From Phreatobacter oligotrophus (GTDB lineage Bacteria; Pseudomonadota; Alphaproteobacteria; Rhizobiales; Phreatobacteraceae), in contig NZ_PZZL01000003.1 in NCBI RefSeq assembly GCF_003046185.1, positions 490,946-554,945 of the forward strand: DNA of 64,000 nucleotides. Direction: 5' to 3'. Below the pieces are notes generated by a model that did no database searches, was not told where the DNA came from, and worked only from the letters and a program-made list of their open reading frames with translations. How positions within the stretch are numbered: position 1 is the first letter of the stretch; the number at the start of each line of letters is the position of its first letter. This document shows positions 33,812-42,080 of the stretch, piece by piece. The translations under genes and the position numbers were made by a program.

Positions 33812-34166
33812 GGCGGTGTTCCGGTGGGGCAGGGCCAGTGTCCGGGGGGCCGCCATCCACCGCAAGCAAGCTTTTCGGGCAGCAGCCGCCCGTCCGGCAG
33901 GCGAAAGCTCAAGGACTGCCGGGACATGCCGCACTGCGCACGCGATGTCGCACGGCTGCTCGGACCTTCGACGAAGACGCCAAAAACATATTGCAGATCA
34001 ATGCTTTAATTCATGTGTCAGTGTCCTTGACACGATTTGGCCGCATCACTATAGGTGTGCCCGGTTTTCGGGGGGTGGCCGTTCGGCGTCCTTCCGTCGT
34101 TGATTTCAGGCGAGGCGCCGGCCGTCATGGCCGTGGCGAGGCGCCAGGAAGTGGAGCGACGGTGCG
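33812..34166. other. Divergent control region, amine oxidase / F0 operon
   Basis: 355 bp between the amine oxidase and atpI starts. It contains the strong atp promoter (next entry). AT content rises in 33985-34060 compared with the neighbours. No other gene seen. Confidence 0.6.
34027..34055 (+). promoter_or_regulatory. Sigma-70 promoter of the atpIBE operon
   Basis: TTGACA (34027-34032), 17-bp spacer, TATAGG (34050-34055). Near-consensus, 112 bp before the atpI ATG, consistent with high constitutive expression of the F0 genes. Confidence 0.8.
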
Positions 34167-34490
34167 ATGACGGGTCAGTCTCCCCCAGAATCCGACCTCG
34201 ACGCGCGGCGGCGCGCCCTTGAATCGAAGCTCGCGGAACTTGATCGCGACCGATCCACGGGAGCAGCGCCCGACGGCCGGACGGCTCAGGAACCGTCCGG
34301 GCTGGTGAAGCTCTTCCGCTTCTCGGCCGATTTCGTGTCCGGCGTCATCGCCGGCGCCATGATCGGCTGGCTCGTGGACCGGTTCGCCGGAACGCGACCC
34401 TGGGGTCTTATCGTGTTTCTCCTGCTGGGCTTCGCGACGGGTGTCTACAACCTCGTCAAGTCGGCACAGCGGGCCCAGCGGGGCGGCTGA
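34167..34490 (+). CDS. atpI: ATP synthase subunit I (AtpI)
   Basis: A 107-residue membrane protein thought to help assemble the c-ring and magnesium supply. It has a charged N-terminal part ([19 protein letters not shown]) and two membrane helices: [17 protein letters not shown] and [20 protein letters not shown]. This is the alphaproteobacterial AtpI/AtpZ-like form. It is first in the F0 operon, 47 nt before atpB. Confidence 0.9.
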   Translation: MTGQSPPESDLDARRRALESKLAELDRDRSTGAAPDGRTAQEPSGLVKLFRFSADFVSGVIAGAMIGWLVDRFAGTRPWGLIVFLLLGFATGVYNLVKSAQRAQRGG

Positions 34491-34537
34491 ACGGCCGGTC
34501 CGGTCCGACTAGAAGATCGCGTGGGAGCAGACCGGCG

Positions 34538-35287
34538 ATGGCCGATCCGATCAAACAGTTCGAGCTCGTCCACCTCGTCCCGCTCAAGATCGGCGGGGCC
34601 GATTTCGGTTTCACCAACTCCTCGCTGCACATGTTCATCGCGGTCGGCGTGACCGCGGCCTTCCTGCTCCTCTCGACCACCGGCCGCCGCCTGGTGCCGA
34701 CCCGCATGCAGTCCATGGCCGAGCTCGCCTATGAGTTCGTCGCGGGAACGGTGAGGCAGACGACAGGCAAGGAAGGCATGAAGTTCTTCCCGCTGGTCTT
34801 CTCGCTGTTCATGTTCGTGCTGTTCGGCAACCTGATCGGCATGATCCCCGGCGCCTTCACGGTGACCAGCCACATCATCGTCACCGCCGCCCTCGCCATG
34901 CTGGTGATCACCACCGTGATCGTCTACGGCATCATGAAGCACGGCACCCACTGGTTCGCGCTCTTCGCGCCCTCGGGCCTGCCCAAGGCGATCCTTCCGG
35001 TGATCGTGGTGATCGAGGTCATCTCCTTCATCTCGCGGCCGATCTCGCTGTCGCTTCGTCTCTTCGGCAACATGACCGCCGGCCATATCGCGCTGAAGGT
35101 CTTCGCCGGCTTCGTCACCGCCATGGCGGGCGCCGGGGTCCTCGGCATGCTGGGCGCGACGCTCCCCGTGCTGATGATCACCGCGCTCACCGCGCTCGAA
35201 CTGCTCGTCGCTGTCCTGCAGGCCTATGTCTTCACCATCCTGACCTGCATCTACCTCAACGACGCCCTCCATCCTGGCCATCACTGA
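34538..35287 (+). CDS. atpB: F0F1 ATP synthase subunit a
   Basis: Proton half-channel stator subunit of 249 residues with five to six membrane helices. The essential arginine sits in [18 protein letters not shown] (helix 5, about residue 174), and [20 protein letters not shown] is the last helix. The start is standard ([13 protein letters not shown]). It lies between atpI and atpE in the separate F0 operon typical of alphaproteobacteria. Confidence 0.97.
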   Translation: MADPIKQFELVHLVPLKIGGADFGFTNSSLHMFIAVGVTAAFLLLSTTGRRLVPTRMQSMAELAYEFVAGTVRQTTGKEGMKFFPLVFSLFMFVLFGNLIGMIPGAFTVTSHIIVTAALAMLVITTVIVYGIMKHGTHWFALFAPSGLPKAILPVIVVIEVISFISRPISLSLRLFGNMTAGHIALKVFAGFVTAMAGAGVLGMLGATLPVLMITALTALELLVAVLQAYVFTILTCIYLNDALHPGHH

Positions 35288-35346
35288 TCCGGTGACGGCA
35301 GGCCGCTAAGCACTCTTTCGCTCCCAACACCTCACAGGAGTTCAAA

Positions 35347-35574
35347 ATGGATCCGGTTGCAGCCAAGTTCCTCGGCGCTGGTCTCGCCTGCCTCGGCATG
35401 GGCCTCGCCGCCATGGGCGTGGGCAACATCTTCGGCAACTTCGTTGCCGGCGCCCTGCGCAACCCGTCGGCTGCCGCCGGCCAGTTCACCAACGCCATCG
35501 TCGGCGCGGCTCTCGCGGAAGGCCTCGGCATCTTCGCGCTCGTCGTCGCCCTCGTCCTGCTCTTCGTGGTCTGA
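35347..35574 (+). CDS. atpE: F0F1 ATP synthase subunit c
   Basis: 75-residue c-ring subunit with two helices around a polar loop. The loop carries the conserved RNPSAA (about 38), and helix 2 contains the ion-binding carboxylate in [13 protein letters not shown] (Glu, about 58). No sodium-type ligand set is evident, so proton coupling is expected. CACAGGAG precedes the ATG. A stem-loop follows. Confidence 0.97.
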   Translation: MDPVAAKFLGAGLACLGMGLAAMGVGNIFGNFVAGALRNPSAAAGQFTNAIVGAALAEGLGIFALVVALVLLFVV

Positions 35575-35591
35575 TCCACGGCGGACGCTCC

Positions 35592-35628
35592 TCCGCGCGC
35601 CGGTCCCCTTGAGGGTCCGGTCCGCGCG
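35592..35628 (+). promoter_or_regulatory. Stem-loop downstream of atpE
   Basis: Nested dyad GCGCG-CCGG-T-CCC ... GGG-T-CCGG-N2-CGCGC around a CTTGA loop with one T-T mismatch. Located between atpE and the b' gene; such hairpins stabilise the abundant c-subunit message. Confidence 0.45.
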
Positions 35629-35720
35629 GGAGAACCGGCGTTCACCGCCCGGCTCCGGCCGGCCATCGCTTTCGCGTGCGGTCTCCTCGTGAGGCCGTTT
35701 CGCGCCGTCAGGGTCCCGCA

Positions 35721-36254
35721 ATGGCGACGAACACCTCTTCTGGGACTCAGGTCCCGTCCAAAGGCGGTTTCCCGGCCTTCCGGGTGGAAACCTACGGCTC
35801 GCAGCTGCTCTGGCTGGCGATCGCCTTCGGCCTGCTCTACTACCTGATGTCGCGGCACATCGCGCCGCGCATCGGCGGCATCCTCGAGGATCGCGCCAGC
35901 CGCATCGCCTCGGACCTCGCCGCCGCCCAGACGATGAAGGCGGAGGCAGACGCTGCCACCGCGTCCTACGAGAAGTCGCTCGCCGAGGCCCGGGCCAATG
36001 CCCAGGCCATTGCGGCCGAGACCAAGGCGAAGATCACCGCCGAGGCCGACGCCGAGCGCAAGACCCTCGAGGCCAAGCTCGCGGCCGATCTCTCTACCGC
36101 CGAGGCGACCATCGCCAAGGCGCGCGAGACGGCCATGGGCAATGTCCGCTCCATCGCGGTCGACACCGCCCAGGCCATCGTCGAGCGCCTCGCCGGCGCC
36201 TCCGCCGAGGCCACCCGCATCGAGGCGGCGGTCGACGCCGCCCTGAAGCGCTGA
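35721..36254 (+). CDS. atpF2: F0F1 ATP synthase subunit b' (AtpF2)
   Basis: A 177-residue second stalk subunit found in alphaproteobacteria and phototrophs. It has an N-terminal membrane helix (LLWLAIAFGLLYYLMSRHIA, about 29-48) and a long Ala/Glu/Lys coiled coil (about 60-160). It pairs with subunit b to form the heterodimeric peripheral stalk. The ATG at 35721 is preferred because homology starts there. The b gene follows after 10 nt. Confidence 0.93.
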   Translation: MATNTSSGTQVPSKGGFPAFRVETYGSQLLWLAIAFGLLYYLMSRHIAPRIGGILEDRASRIASDLAAAQTMKAEADAATASYEKSLAEARANAQAIAAETKAKITAEADAERKTLEAKLAADLSTAEATIAKARETAMGNVRSIAVDTAQAIVERLAGASAEATRIEAAVDAALKR

Positions 36255-36264
36255 GGAGGACGGG

Positions 36265-36744
36265 ATGAGCGAATATCTGCCGATCTGGATCGGCCTCATC
36301 ATCTTCATCGCCATTGCGTGGAAGATGGGCGCCCATACCACGGTCCTCAACGCGCTCGACGCGCGCGCCGACCGCATCGCTGCCGAGCTCGCCGAGGCCA
36401 AGCGCCTGCGCGAGGAGGCCGAGGCCATCGTCGCCGAGTACCGCAAGCGCCAGCTGGCCGCCGAGCAGGAGGCGCGTGACATCGTCGCCGCCGCCAAGAC
36501 CGAGGCCGAGCGTCTCGCCGCCGAGGGCAAGGCCAAGATCGAGGACTTCGTCGCCCGCCGCACGGCGATGGCGGAGACCAAGATCGCCCAGGCCGAGGCC
36601 CAGGCCATTGCGGACGTCCGCGCCGCGGCCGCCGATGTCGCCACCGCCGCCGCCGGCACGGTTCTGGCCGATCTCGCCAAGGGCGCAGCTGGCGAGAAGC
36701 TCATCGCCTCCGGCATCGCCGAGGTGAAGGCGCGCCTGAACTGA
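36265..36744 (+). CDS. atpF: F0F1 ATP synthase subunit b
   Basis: A 159-residue peripheral-stalk subunit: short N-terminal membrane helix (LPIWIGLIIFIAIAWKMGA) then a continuous coiled coil rich in Ala/Glu/Arg. GAGGAGGACGGG precedes the ATG. It is last in the F0 operon and is followed by a strong terminator, so F1 genes must be elsewhere. Confidence 0.94.
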   Translation: MSEYLPIWIGLIIFIAIAWKMGAHTTVLNALDARADRIAAELAEAKRLREEAEAIVAEYRKRQLAAEQEARDIVAAAKTEAERLAAEGKAKIEDFVARRTAMAETKIAQAEAQAIADVRAAAADVATAAAGTVLADLAKGAAGEKLIASGIAEVKARLN

Positions 36745-36775
36745 CGCTGCAGGCCTCAGGCACCTGACCATACCG

Positions 36776-36806
36776 AACCGCCGGGCCCTGCCCGGCGGTT
36801 TTCGTT
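36776..36806 (+). terminator. Rho-independent terminator of the F0 operon
   Basis: Perfect 11-bp stem AACCGCCGGGC/GCCCGGCGGTT with a CCT loop, followed by TTCGTTT, 32 nt after the atpF stop. Confidence 0.92.
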
Positions 36807-36874
36807 TGGGGGATCTGATGGCCAGGGGGCGATGGGGTCTGTCCTGAGCCAGAACAGCGCCTTGCAGAACCCGA

Positions 36875-36919
36875 GTGCGTCCTTCGAGGCTCGCTGTCGC
36901 TCGCACCTCAGGATGAGGA
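36875..36919. repeat. Dispersed repeat family A, copy 5
   Basis: GTGCGTCCTTCGAGGCTCGC then TGTCGCTCGCACCTCAGGATGAGGA, in the convergent atpF/dsbA gap. Inverted partner at 36979-37023. Confidence 0.88.
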
Positions 36920-36978
36920 AGGGTGAGACTGGCAATTCGCCCAGCCGCCGCGACATCCTCTCTGCCAGTCATCCCCGA

Positions 36979-37023
36979 TCCTCATCCTGAGGTGCGAGCG
37001 ACAGCGAGCCTCGAAGGACGCAC
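36979..37023. repeat. Dispersed repeat family A, copy 6 (inverted)
   Basis: Exact reverse complement of copy 5 over 45 bp, 59 bp away. The gap 36807-37100 holds only this pair. Confidence 0.88.
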
Positions 37024-37100
37024 TTGCGCAATGCAGAGCACCAAGGCCGGGAGCGGAGCATGCCTCTCTTCCCAGTCCACCCGTCTCGCGCACGGCCAAC

Positions 37101-37126
37101 AAAAAAGCCGCCGGTCGCCCGGCGGC
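37101..37126 (-). terminator. Terminator of the DsbA-like gene
   Basis: GCCGCCGG/CCGGCGGC stem with a TCGC loop (37107-37126); on the minus strand it is followed by TTTTTT (37101-37106), 26 nt after the stop at 37152. Confidence 0.88.
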
Positions 37127-37151
37127 TTCTTCATTGTCAGATGCGCCGGCC

Positions 37152-37835
37152 TCAGGCCGGCAGCAGCGGGTCGATGACCTTGGAGAATTCCGCCGCCGGC
37201 TGGGCGCCGAGGAAGCGGCGGCCGTTGATGAAGAAGGTCGGCGTCGACTCTACCCCGAAGGCGGTGGAGGCCCGCTCGCGCGTCGTGTTCAGCGCGTCGA
37301 GGATCGCCTGGTTGTTGAGGCAGGCCTCGAACTGCGCCTGCGTCATGCCGGCCTGGCGGGTGATGGCGGTGACGGCCTCGAGCGGGTTGCCGCCGAAGGC
37401 CCAGGTGCGCTGCTGCTGGAAGAACACCTCGATCAGCGCGAAATAGCGGCTCTGGTCGACGCCCTCGCCGGCCTTGCCGTCGGCGCCGAGCATGCAGCGG
37501 GTGAGCATGTAGACGGCGGCATCGAGCTGGTTCAGCGCGAACTCGCGGAAGACGAGGCGGACCTTGCCGGTCTCGACATACTTCTTCTTCAGCTCGGGCA
37601 GGATCGTCGTGTGGAACGTCGCGCAATGGCCGCAGGTCAGCGAGGCGTATTCGACGATGGTGACCGGCGCATCGGCCTTGCCGATGGACACATCGCCCAG
37701 CGGGCCGGGCTGCATCAGCTGGGCGACGTCGACGGTCTCGGCGGCGGCGCGGCGCTGGGCGAGGGCGAGCCCCGGGAAGGCGGCAACCAGGCCGAGGGCG
37801 GCGGTGCCCTCGATGATATGGCGGCGGGACAGCAT
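37152..37835 (-). CDS. DsbA family thiol:disulfide oxidoreductase
   Basis: A 227-residue periplasmic thioredoxin-fold protein. The export signal begins LSRRHIIEGTAALGLVAAFP and carries SRR before the hydrophobic core, so Tat export is possible. The active site is CGHC (C68-C71, EYASLTCGHCATFH) and the cis-Pro loop is VESTPTFFING. This is the DsbA/DUF953-like form near smc in other Rhizobiales. The ATG at 37835 gives a normal signal; the frame extends 26 codons without homology. Confidence 0.92.
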   Translation of the reverse strand: MLSRRHIIEGTAALGLVAAFPGLALAQRRAAAETVDVAQLMQPGPLGDVSIGKADAPVTIVEYASLTCGHCATFHTTILPELKKKYVETGKVRLVFREFALNQLDAAVYMLTRCMLGADGKAGEGVDQSRYFALIEVFFQQQRTWAFGGNPLEAVTAITRQAGMTQAQFEACLNNQAILDALNTTRERASTAFGVESTPTFFINGRRFLGAQPAAEFSKVIDPLLPA

Positions 37836-37974
37836 GGGTGGGACCTCGTCTGGGGCCGTGAACATGGAACAGGCCATAGACGTGGCAGGCGCGAGTGGCA
37901 ACATCAGGGCCATACCGCCCCGCGCCTGTGGCGGTCACAGCCCCGCGAGACGCATCACATCAGCGCGAGGGTCG

Positions 37975-38550
37975 TCAGTTGCGGGCGATGATCTCGCGCT
38001 CCTGATGCACCGGCTGGCCGGCAATGCCCTTGGTGGCCTTGCGGCGCATCAGGGCGGAGGGGCGGCGATCCTTGAGGGTCGAGCGGCGGCGGCGGCGCGG
38101 GCCGGGCGTGCCGAGCATCACGGCGCCGAGCCGCGGGAAGGCCTCGCGCATCGAGCCGTCGGCCTCTTCCACCAGCAGCGGCAGGCCGAGCGCCTGGCCC
38201 CAGCGCTGCCAATCGGCGACCACGTCGTCGCTGCCGTCCGCGGCCATGAGCGGCACGCTGAGGGCGGGATCGCGATGGACCATCACCACCTCGACCGCCT
38301 CACCCGCCAGGGCTTCGCCGGACAGCCGCACCACCACGCCCCGATAGGCCGAGACAGGCAGCTGCAGCTTCATCCGGGCGCCGCTCGTCGTGCGGCGAAT
38401 GACGACCCGGTCGGCGAAGAGGTCGATGGAGCGCTGGCCGCCATCGGCGCCCCGGTCCGGGGCGGCGTAGCGGGCCGGTAGCTGGGCGGGATCGAGGCGC
38501 AGGGCCCCGATCCCGGCGGCGAGGACGCCGGGCTCTGTTTGACGCGACAC
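37975..38550 (-). CDS. DUF6101 family protein
   Basis: A 191-residue cytoplasmic protein of a Rhizobiales-specific family of unknown function. Recognisable segments: GALRLDPAQLPARYAAPDRG, RVVIRRTTSGARMKLQLPVS, YRGVVVRLS and the basic tail GPRRRRRSTLKDRRPSALMR. The central part looks like a small beta domain and the tail may bind nucleic acid or membrane (inference). It is divergent from pmbA across 308 bp that contain a perfect 8-bp dyad. Confidence 0.85.
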   Translation of the reverse strand: MSRQTEPGVLAAGIGALRLDPAQLPARYAAPDRGADGGQRSIDLFADRVVIRRTTSGARMKLQLPVSAYRGVVVRLSGEALAGEAVEVVMVHRDPALSVPLMAADGSDDVVADWQRWGQALGLPLLVEEADGSMREAFPRLGAVMLGTPGPRRRRRSTLKDRRPSALMRRKATKGIAGQPVHQEREIIARN

Positions 38551-38637
38551 GTTGCATGCTCCCTGAGGGATCTTCGGCAGGCTTTGCGCCGCTCTCGTCC
38601 CTTCGATGGGAGGATCGTCGCAGCATTTCTTGTCCGA

Positions 38638-38662
38638 CCGCTTAAGCTGGACGGTTAAGCGG
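38638..38662. promoter_or_regulatory. Perfect dyad in the DUF6101-pmbA gap
   Basis: CCGCTTAA-N9-TTAAGCGG. It sits in the 308-bp divergent control region (38551-38858), which otherwise shows no gene. A repressor site is possible. Confidence 0.4.
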
Positions 38663-38858
38663 ACCTCAATCCGATCAGCGAAAGACGAGACCTTCCGCCA
38701 TGCTTGAGAAAGCCTTGGGCGACGTGCTTTCCGCCGTCTTGCGCGGCAGGCTGAACGCTTCGTGAAGCCGCCCGCGCCGCGCGCCCTGCGCCTTGAAACC
38801 GCCGGCCGCGATGCCTACACCGGGTTCACCCCTCAGGCCGACCGTCCAAGGCAGGTTC

Positions 38859-40208
38859 ATGTCCGATCTTCTCGATACCGGTGCCCTTCTCGACCGGGCG
38901 CGGCGCCTCGTTGCCGCGGCCCGCAAGGCCGGCGCCGATGCCGCCGACGTCATGGCCCTGCGCGGCGTCTCGGTCGGCGTGCAGATGCGCGAGGGCAAGG
39001 TGGAGAGCTCCGAGCGCTCTGAGGGCGATGATCTCGGCCTGCGCGTCTTCGTCGGCCGCCGCTCTGCCTCCGTCTCCTCCAACGATCCGCGCGAGGACGC
39101 GGCGGCCCTCGCCGAGCGCGCCGTCGCCATTGCCCGCGTCGCGCCCGAGGATCCTTATGCCCGCCTCGCCGACCCGGCCGACCTCGCCACCGCCTGGCCC
39201 GACCTCGACCTGATCGATCCCGTGATGATGGCGGTGAGCGACCTCGAGGCCCTCGCCCGCCGGGCGGAGGAGGCGGCGCTCGCCGTGAAGGGCGTCGCCA
39301 AGTCCGGTGGCGCCAGCGCCGGCGCCGGCATTGGCGGCTTCGCCCTGGTCACCTCCACCGGCTTCGAGGGCGCCTCCCTCGGCTCGTCGACCTCCTTCTC
39401 GGTCACCGCCATTGCCGGCGAGGGCACGGGCATGGAGCGCGACTACGACTACAGCGCCACCCGCCACCGTGCCGATCTCGAGGCCGCCGAGGCGGTGGGC
39501 GCGCGGGCCGGCGAGCGCGCCGTGCGCCGGCTCAATCCCCGCAAGGTCGACACGACCAAAGTGCCGGTGGTCTTCGACCCGCGCACCGCCGCGAGCTTTC
39601 CCTCCTATCTCGCCTCCGCCGCCAACGGTCAGTCGGTGGCGCGCAAGACCTCCTTCCTGCGCGACCGGCTGGGCCAGCGCATCTTCAGGCCCGGCGTTTC
39701 CATCGTCGACGATCCGCACCGCCGCCGCGGCCTGCGCTCGCGGCCCTTCGACGGTGAGGGTGTTGCGACGAAGCCCCTGGTGCTGGTCGATGACGGCGTG
39801 CTGACGAGCTGGTTGCTCGACAGCGCCACCGCCGCCGAACTCGGCCTCAGGACCACCGGCCATGCCAGCCGCGGCACCGGCGGCCCGCCCTCGCCCGGCG
39901 CCACCAACCTCCATCTCGCCGCCGGCACGGTGAGCCCGAAGGACATGATCGGCGCCATCACGAGCGGTCTTTACGTCACCGACATGATCGGCTCGGGCGT
40001 GAACATGGTGACGGGCGACTATTCCCGCGGCTGCTCGGGCTACTGGATCGAGAACGGCGAACTCGCCTATCCGGTCGCCGAGATCACCATTGCCGGCAAT
40101 CTCGTCGACATGTTCGCCAACCTGACGCCGGCCGACGATCTCGTCCTGCTCCACGGCGTCGACGCGCCGACCGTCCTGGTGGAGGGACTCACCGTTGCCG
40201 GACGCTGA
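38859..40208 (+). CDS. pmbA: TldD/PmbA (TldE) family metallopeptidase subunit
   Basis: A 449-residue member of the TldD/TldE family; the heterodimer processes peptides such as CcdA and microcin B17 in E. coli. Seen: TldE-like MREGKVESSERSEGDDLGLRVF near 40, GRRSASVSSND, and the C-terminal MIGSGVNMVTGDYSRGCSGY. TldE lacks the metal-binding HEXXXH of TldD, and none is present here. The tldD partner is not in the window. The next gene overlaps its end by 14 nt, heading the lipid-A/Kdo operon. Confidence 0.93.
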   Translation: MSDLLDTGALLDRARRLVAAARKAGADAADVMALRGVSVGVQMREGKVESSERSEGDDLGLRVFVGRRSASVSSNDPREDAAALAERAVAIARVAPEDPYARLADPADLATAWPDLDLIDPVMMAVSDLEALARRAEEAALAVKGVAKSGGASAGAGIGGFALVTSTGFEGASLGSSTSFSVTAIAGEGTGMERDYDYSATRHRADLEAAEAVGARAGERAVRRLNPRKVDTTKVPVVFDPRTAASFPSYLASAANGQSVARKTSFLRDRLGQRIFRPGVSIVDDPHRRRGLRSRPFDGEGVATKPLVLVDDGVLTSWLLDSATAAELGLRTTGHASRGTGGPPSPGATNLHLAAGTVSPKDMIGAITSGLYVTDMIGSGVNMVTGDYSRGCSGYWIENGELAYPVAEITIAGNLVDMFANLTPADDLVLLHGVDAPTVLVEGLTVAGR

Positions 40209-40995
40209 CGATCTCGTCCTGCGCGACCTCCTCGCCAGCCTCGCCGAGGAGGCGGGCGCCATCGCCCTCGACTTCCAGCGGCGCGGCATGCGCACCTGGA
40301 CCAAGGCCGGCGCCTCGCCGGTCACCGAGGCCGACATCGCCGTCGATCGCTTCCTCAAGGAGCGGCTCGGCGCGGCGCGACCCGATTTCGGCTGGCTGTC
40401 GGAGGAGACCGCCGACAATCCCTCGCGGCTCGATCGGCGAGAGGTCTTCATCGTCGATCCGATCGACGGCACCCGCGCCTTCGCCGCCGGCCTGCCGGAC
40501 TGGACCATCTCCGTGGCGGCCGTGCGCGACGGCCGGCCCGTGGCGGCAGCGCTCGCCGAGCCCGTTGCCGGCCGCACCTTCATCGCCGCCCGCGGCCATG
40601 GCGCCAGCGTCGCCGGCCGGCCGCTCGCCGTGAAGGGCCGTGAGACCATCGACGGCGCCGTCGTCGCCGGGCCGAAGCCGATGACGGTCAAGGTGGAGCG
40701 CCATGGGGCCGTGGCGCTGCCCAAGATCCACTCGCTCGCGCTGCGCTTTGCCAAGGTCGCCGCGAGCGAGATCGATGGCGGCTTCGCCGGCGGCCAGAGC
40801 CATGACTGGGACCTTGCGGCGGCCGATCTTTTGGTGCACGAAGCGGGAGCATCACTCACCGGCCTCGACGGGACCGCTCCCTGCTACAACAGGCCGGTTC
40901 CGACGCATTTTCCGCTCGTTTGTGCCGGTTTCCCGCTGCATGAGCTTCTTCGGCGCGCTGCCGCCGAGGATCGCCGCCGCGGCGTCACGACCTGA
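40195..40995 (+). CDS. Inositol monophosphatase / CysQ family phosphatase
   Basis: A 266-residue lithium-sensitive-type sugar or nucleotide phosphatase. Metal-binding motifs are complete: EE (70-71), DPIDGT (88-93) and SHDWDLAAADLLVHEAG (about 201). Family members hydrolyse inositol phosphates, fructose bisphosphate or PAP; this one is closest in feel to CysQ-like enzymes of alphaproteobacteria. The TTG start at 40195 is supported by GGAGGGA about 8 nt upstream. It overlaps pmbA by 14 nt and precedes DUF4170. Confidence 0.88.
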   Translation: MPDADDLVLRDLLASLAEEAGAIALDFQRRGMRTWTKAGASPVTEADIAVDRFLKERLGAARPDFGWLSEETADNPSRLDRREVFIVDPIDGTRAFAAGLPDWTISVAAVRDGRPVAAALAEPVAGRTFIAARGHGASVAGRPLAVKGRETIDGAVVAGPKPMTVKVERHGAVALPKIHSLALRFAKVAASEIDGGFAGGQSHDWDLAAADLLVHEAGASLTGLDGTAPCYNRPVPTHFPLVCAGFPLHELLRRAAAEDRRRGVTT

Positions 40996-41011
40996 GGGGA
41001 TTACCATCGCC

Positions 41012-41248
41012 ATGACCGACACGGCACCCGCCAAACAGCTGCCCCATCTCGTCTTCGGCGGCGAGCTGAAGAGCCTCGACGGCACCGAGTTCCGCGACCT
41101 GTCCAAGCTCGACATCGTCGGCATCTATCCGAACTACGCCACCGCGCATGCCGCCTGGAAGGGCAAGGCCCAGCAGACCGTGGACAACGCGCATATGCGC
41201 TACTTCATCGTCCACCTGCATCGCCTGCTCGATCCCGACGCGGCCTGA
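41012..41248 (+). CDS. DUF4170 domain-containing protein
   Basis: A 78-residue protein of a small alphaproteobacterial family of unknown function: LPHLVFGGELKSLDGTEFRD, IVGIYPNYATAHAAWKGKAQ and MRYFIVHLHRLLDP. GAGGGGA precedes the ATG. The constant position between the phosphatase and the DUF374 acyltransferase suggests a link to lipid A/Kdo metabolism (inference). Confidence 0.9.
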   Translation: MTDTAPAKQLPHLVFGGELKSLDGTEFRDLSKLDIVGIYPNYATAHAAWKGKAQQTVDNAHMRYFIVHLHRLLDPDAA

Positions 41249-41264
41249 CGGGCGGCCGCGGCCG

Positions 41265-42080
41265 GTGTCGGTCCTCAAGCGCCTGGGGCGCTCCGAACGG
41301 GTGCGTTCCGCCGCGGGCTCGCTGCTCGCCGGCTACCTGCGCCTCGTCTGGCGCACCGGGCGCTTTCGCCTCGATCCGCCCAATATCTACGACTATGCCG
41401 ATGCCAATCTGCCGGTGATCTTCGCCATGTGGCACGGCCAGCATTTCCTCTCGCCTTTCGTCCGGCGGCCGGAATACCGCGCCGCCGTGCTGATCTCGCG
41501 CTCGGCCGATGGCGAGATGAACGCCATTGCCGCCGAGAAGCTCGGCATCCGCACCATCCGCGGCTCGGGTGACCACAAGGGCCAGTTCGCCCGCAAGGGC
41601 GGCGTCAGCGCCTATTTCGAGATGGTCGATGCCCTGGCCGACGGCGAAACCGTGGCGCTCACCGCCGACGTGCCGAAGATCGCCCGCCGCGCCGGGCTCG
41701 GCATCGTCATGCTGGCGAAGCAGAGCGGCCGGCCGATCCTGCCCATCGCGGTCGCGACCGAGCGGCGCATCGACCTGAAGTCCTGGGACAAGGCCAGCGT
41801 CAACCTGCCCTTCTCGCGCGGCGCCGCCGTGGCCGGCCCGCCCATCTGGGTGCCTGCCGACGCCGATTCCGCCGCCATGGAGGGCTATCGGCAGGAGGTC
41901 GAGGCCGCCCTGAACGCTGCCACAGCACGCGCCTATGCCATCGCCGAGGGCCGCGCCGAGCCTGCGCTCTGGTCGGCCGAGGTCATCGCCACCCTCGAGG
42001 CCCGCAAGGCCGCCGCTGAGGCTGCGCGCGCCCGCGGCGGGGCGGACGAGACGACCCCGCAGGACGCGGCGAATGGCTAA
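41265..42080 (+). CDS. DUF374 lysophospholipid acyltransferase-like protein
   Basis: A 271-residue protein with a GTG start. The DUF374 domain is a divergent acyltransferase fold: the AMWHGQHFLSPF block, ISRSADGEMNAIAAEKLGI, and RGSGDHKGQFARKGG. The classic HX4D is replaced by a family-specific arrangement. Related proteins are implicated in lipid A late acylation. It is followed by waaA with an 8-nt overlap. The tail is Ala/Glu rich. Exact acyl donor and acceptor unknown. Confidence 0.88.
   Translation: MSVLKRLGRSERVRSAAGSLLAGYLRLVWRTGRFRLDPPNIYDYADANLPVIFAMWHGQHFLSPFVRRPEYRAAVLISRSADGEMNAIAAEKLGIRTIRGSGDHKGQFARKGGVSAYFEMVDALADGETVALTADVPKIARRAGLGIVMLAKQSGRPILPIAVATERRIDLKSWDKASVNLPFSRGAAVAGPPIWVPADADSAAMEGYRQEVEAALNAATARAYAIAEGRAEPALWSAEVIATLEARKAAAEAARARGGADETTPQDAANG

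Noticed and set aside
40195..40995. Phosphatase as a dedicated inositol monophosphatase
   Set aside because: DPIDGT motifs are shared by CysQ, FBPase and IMPase families; the sequence alone does not decide.
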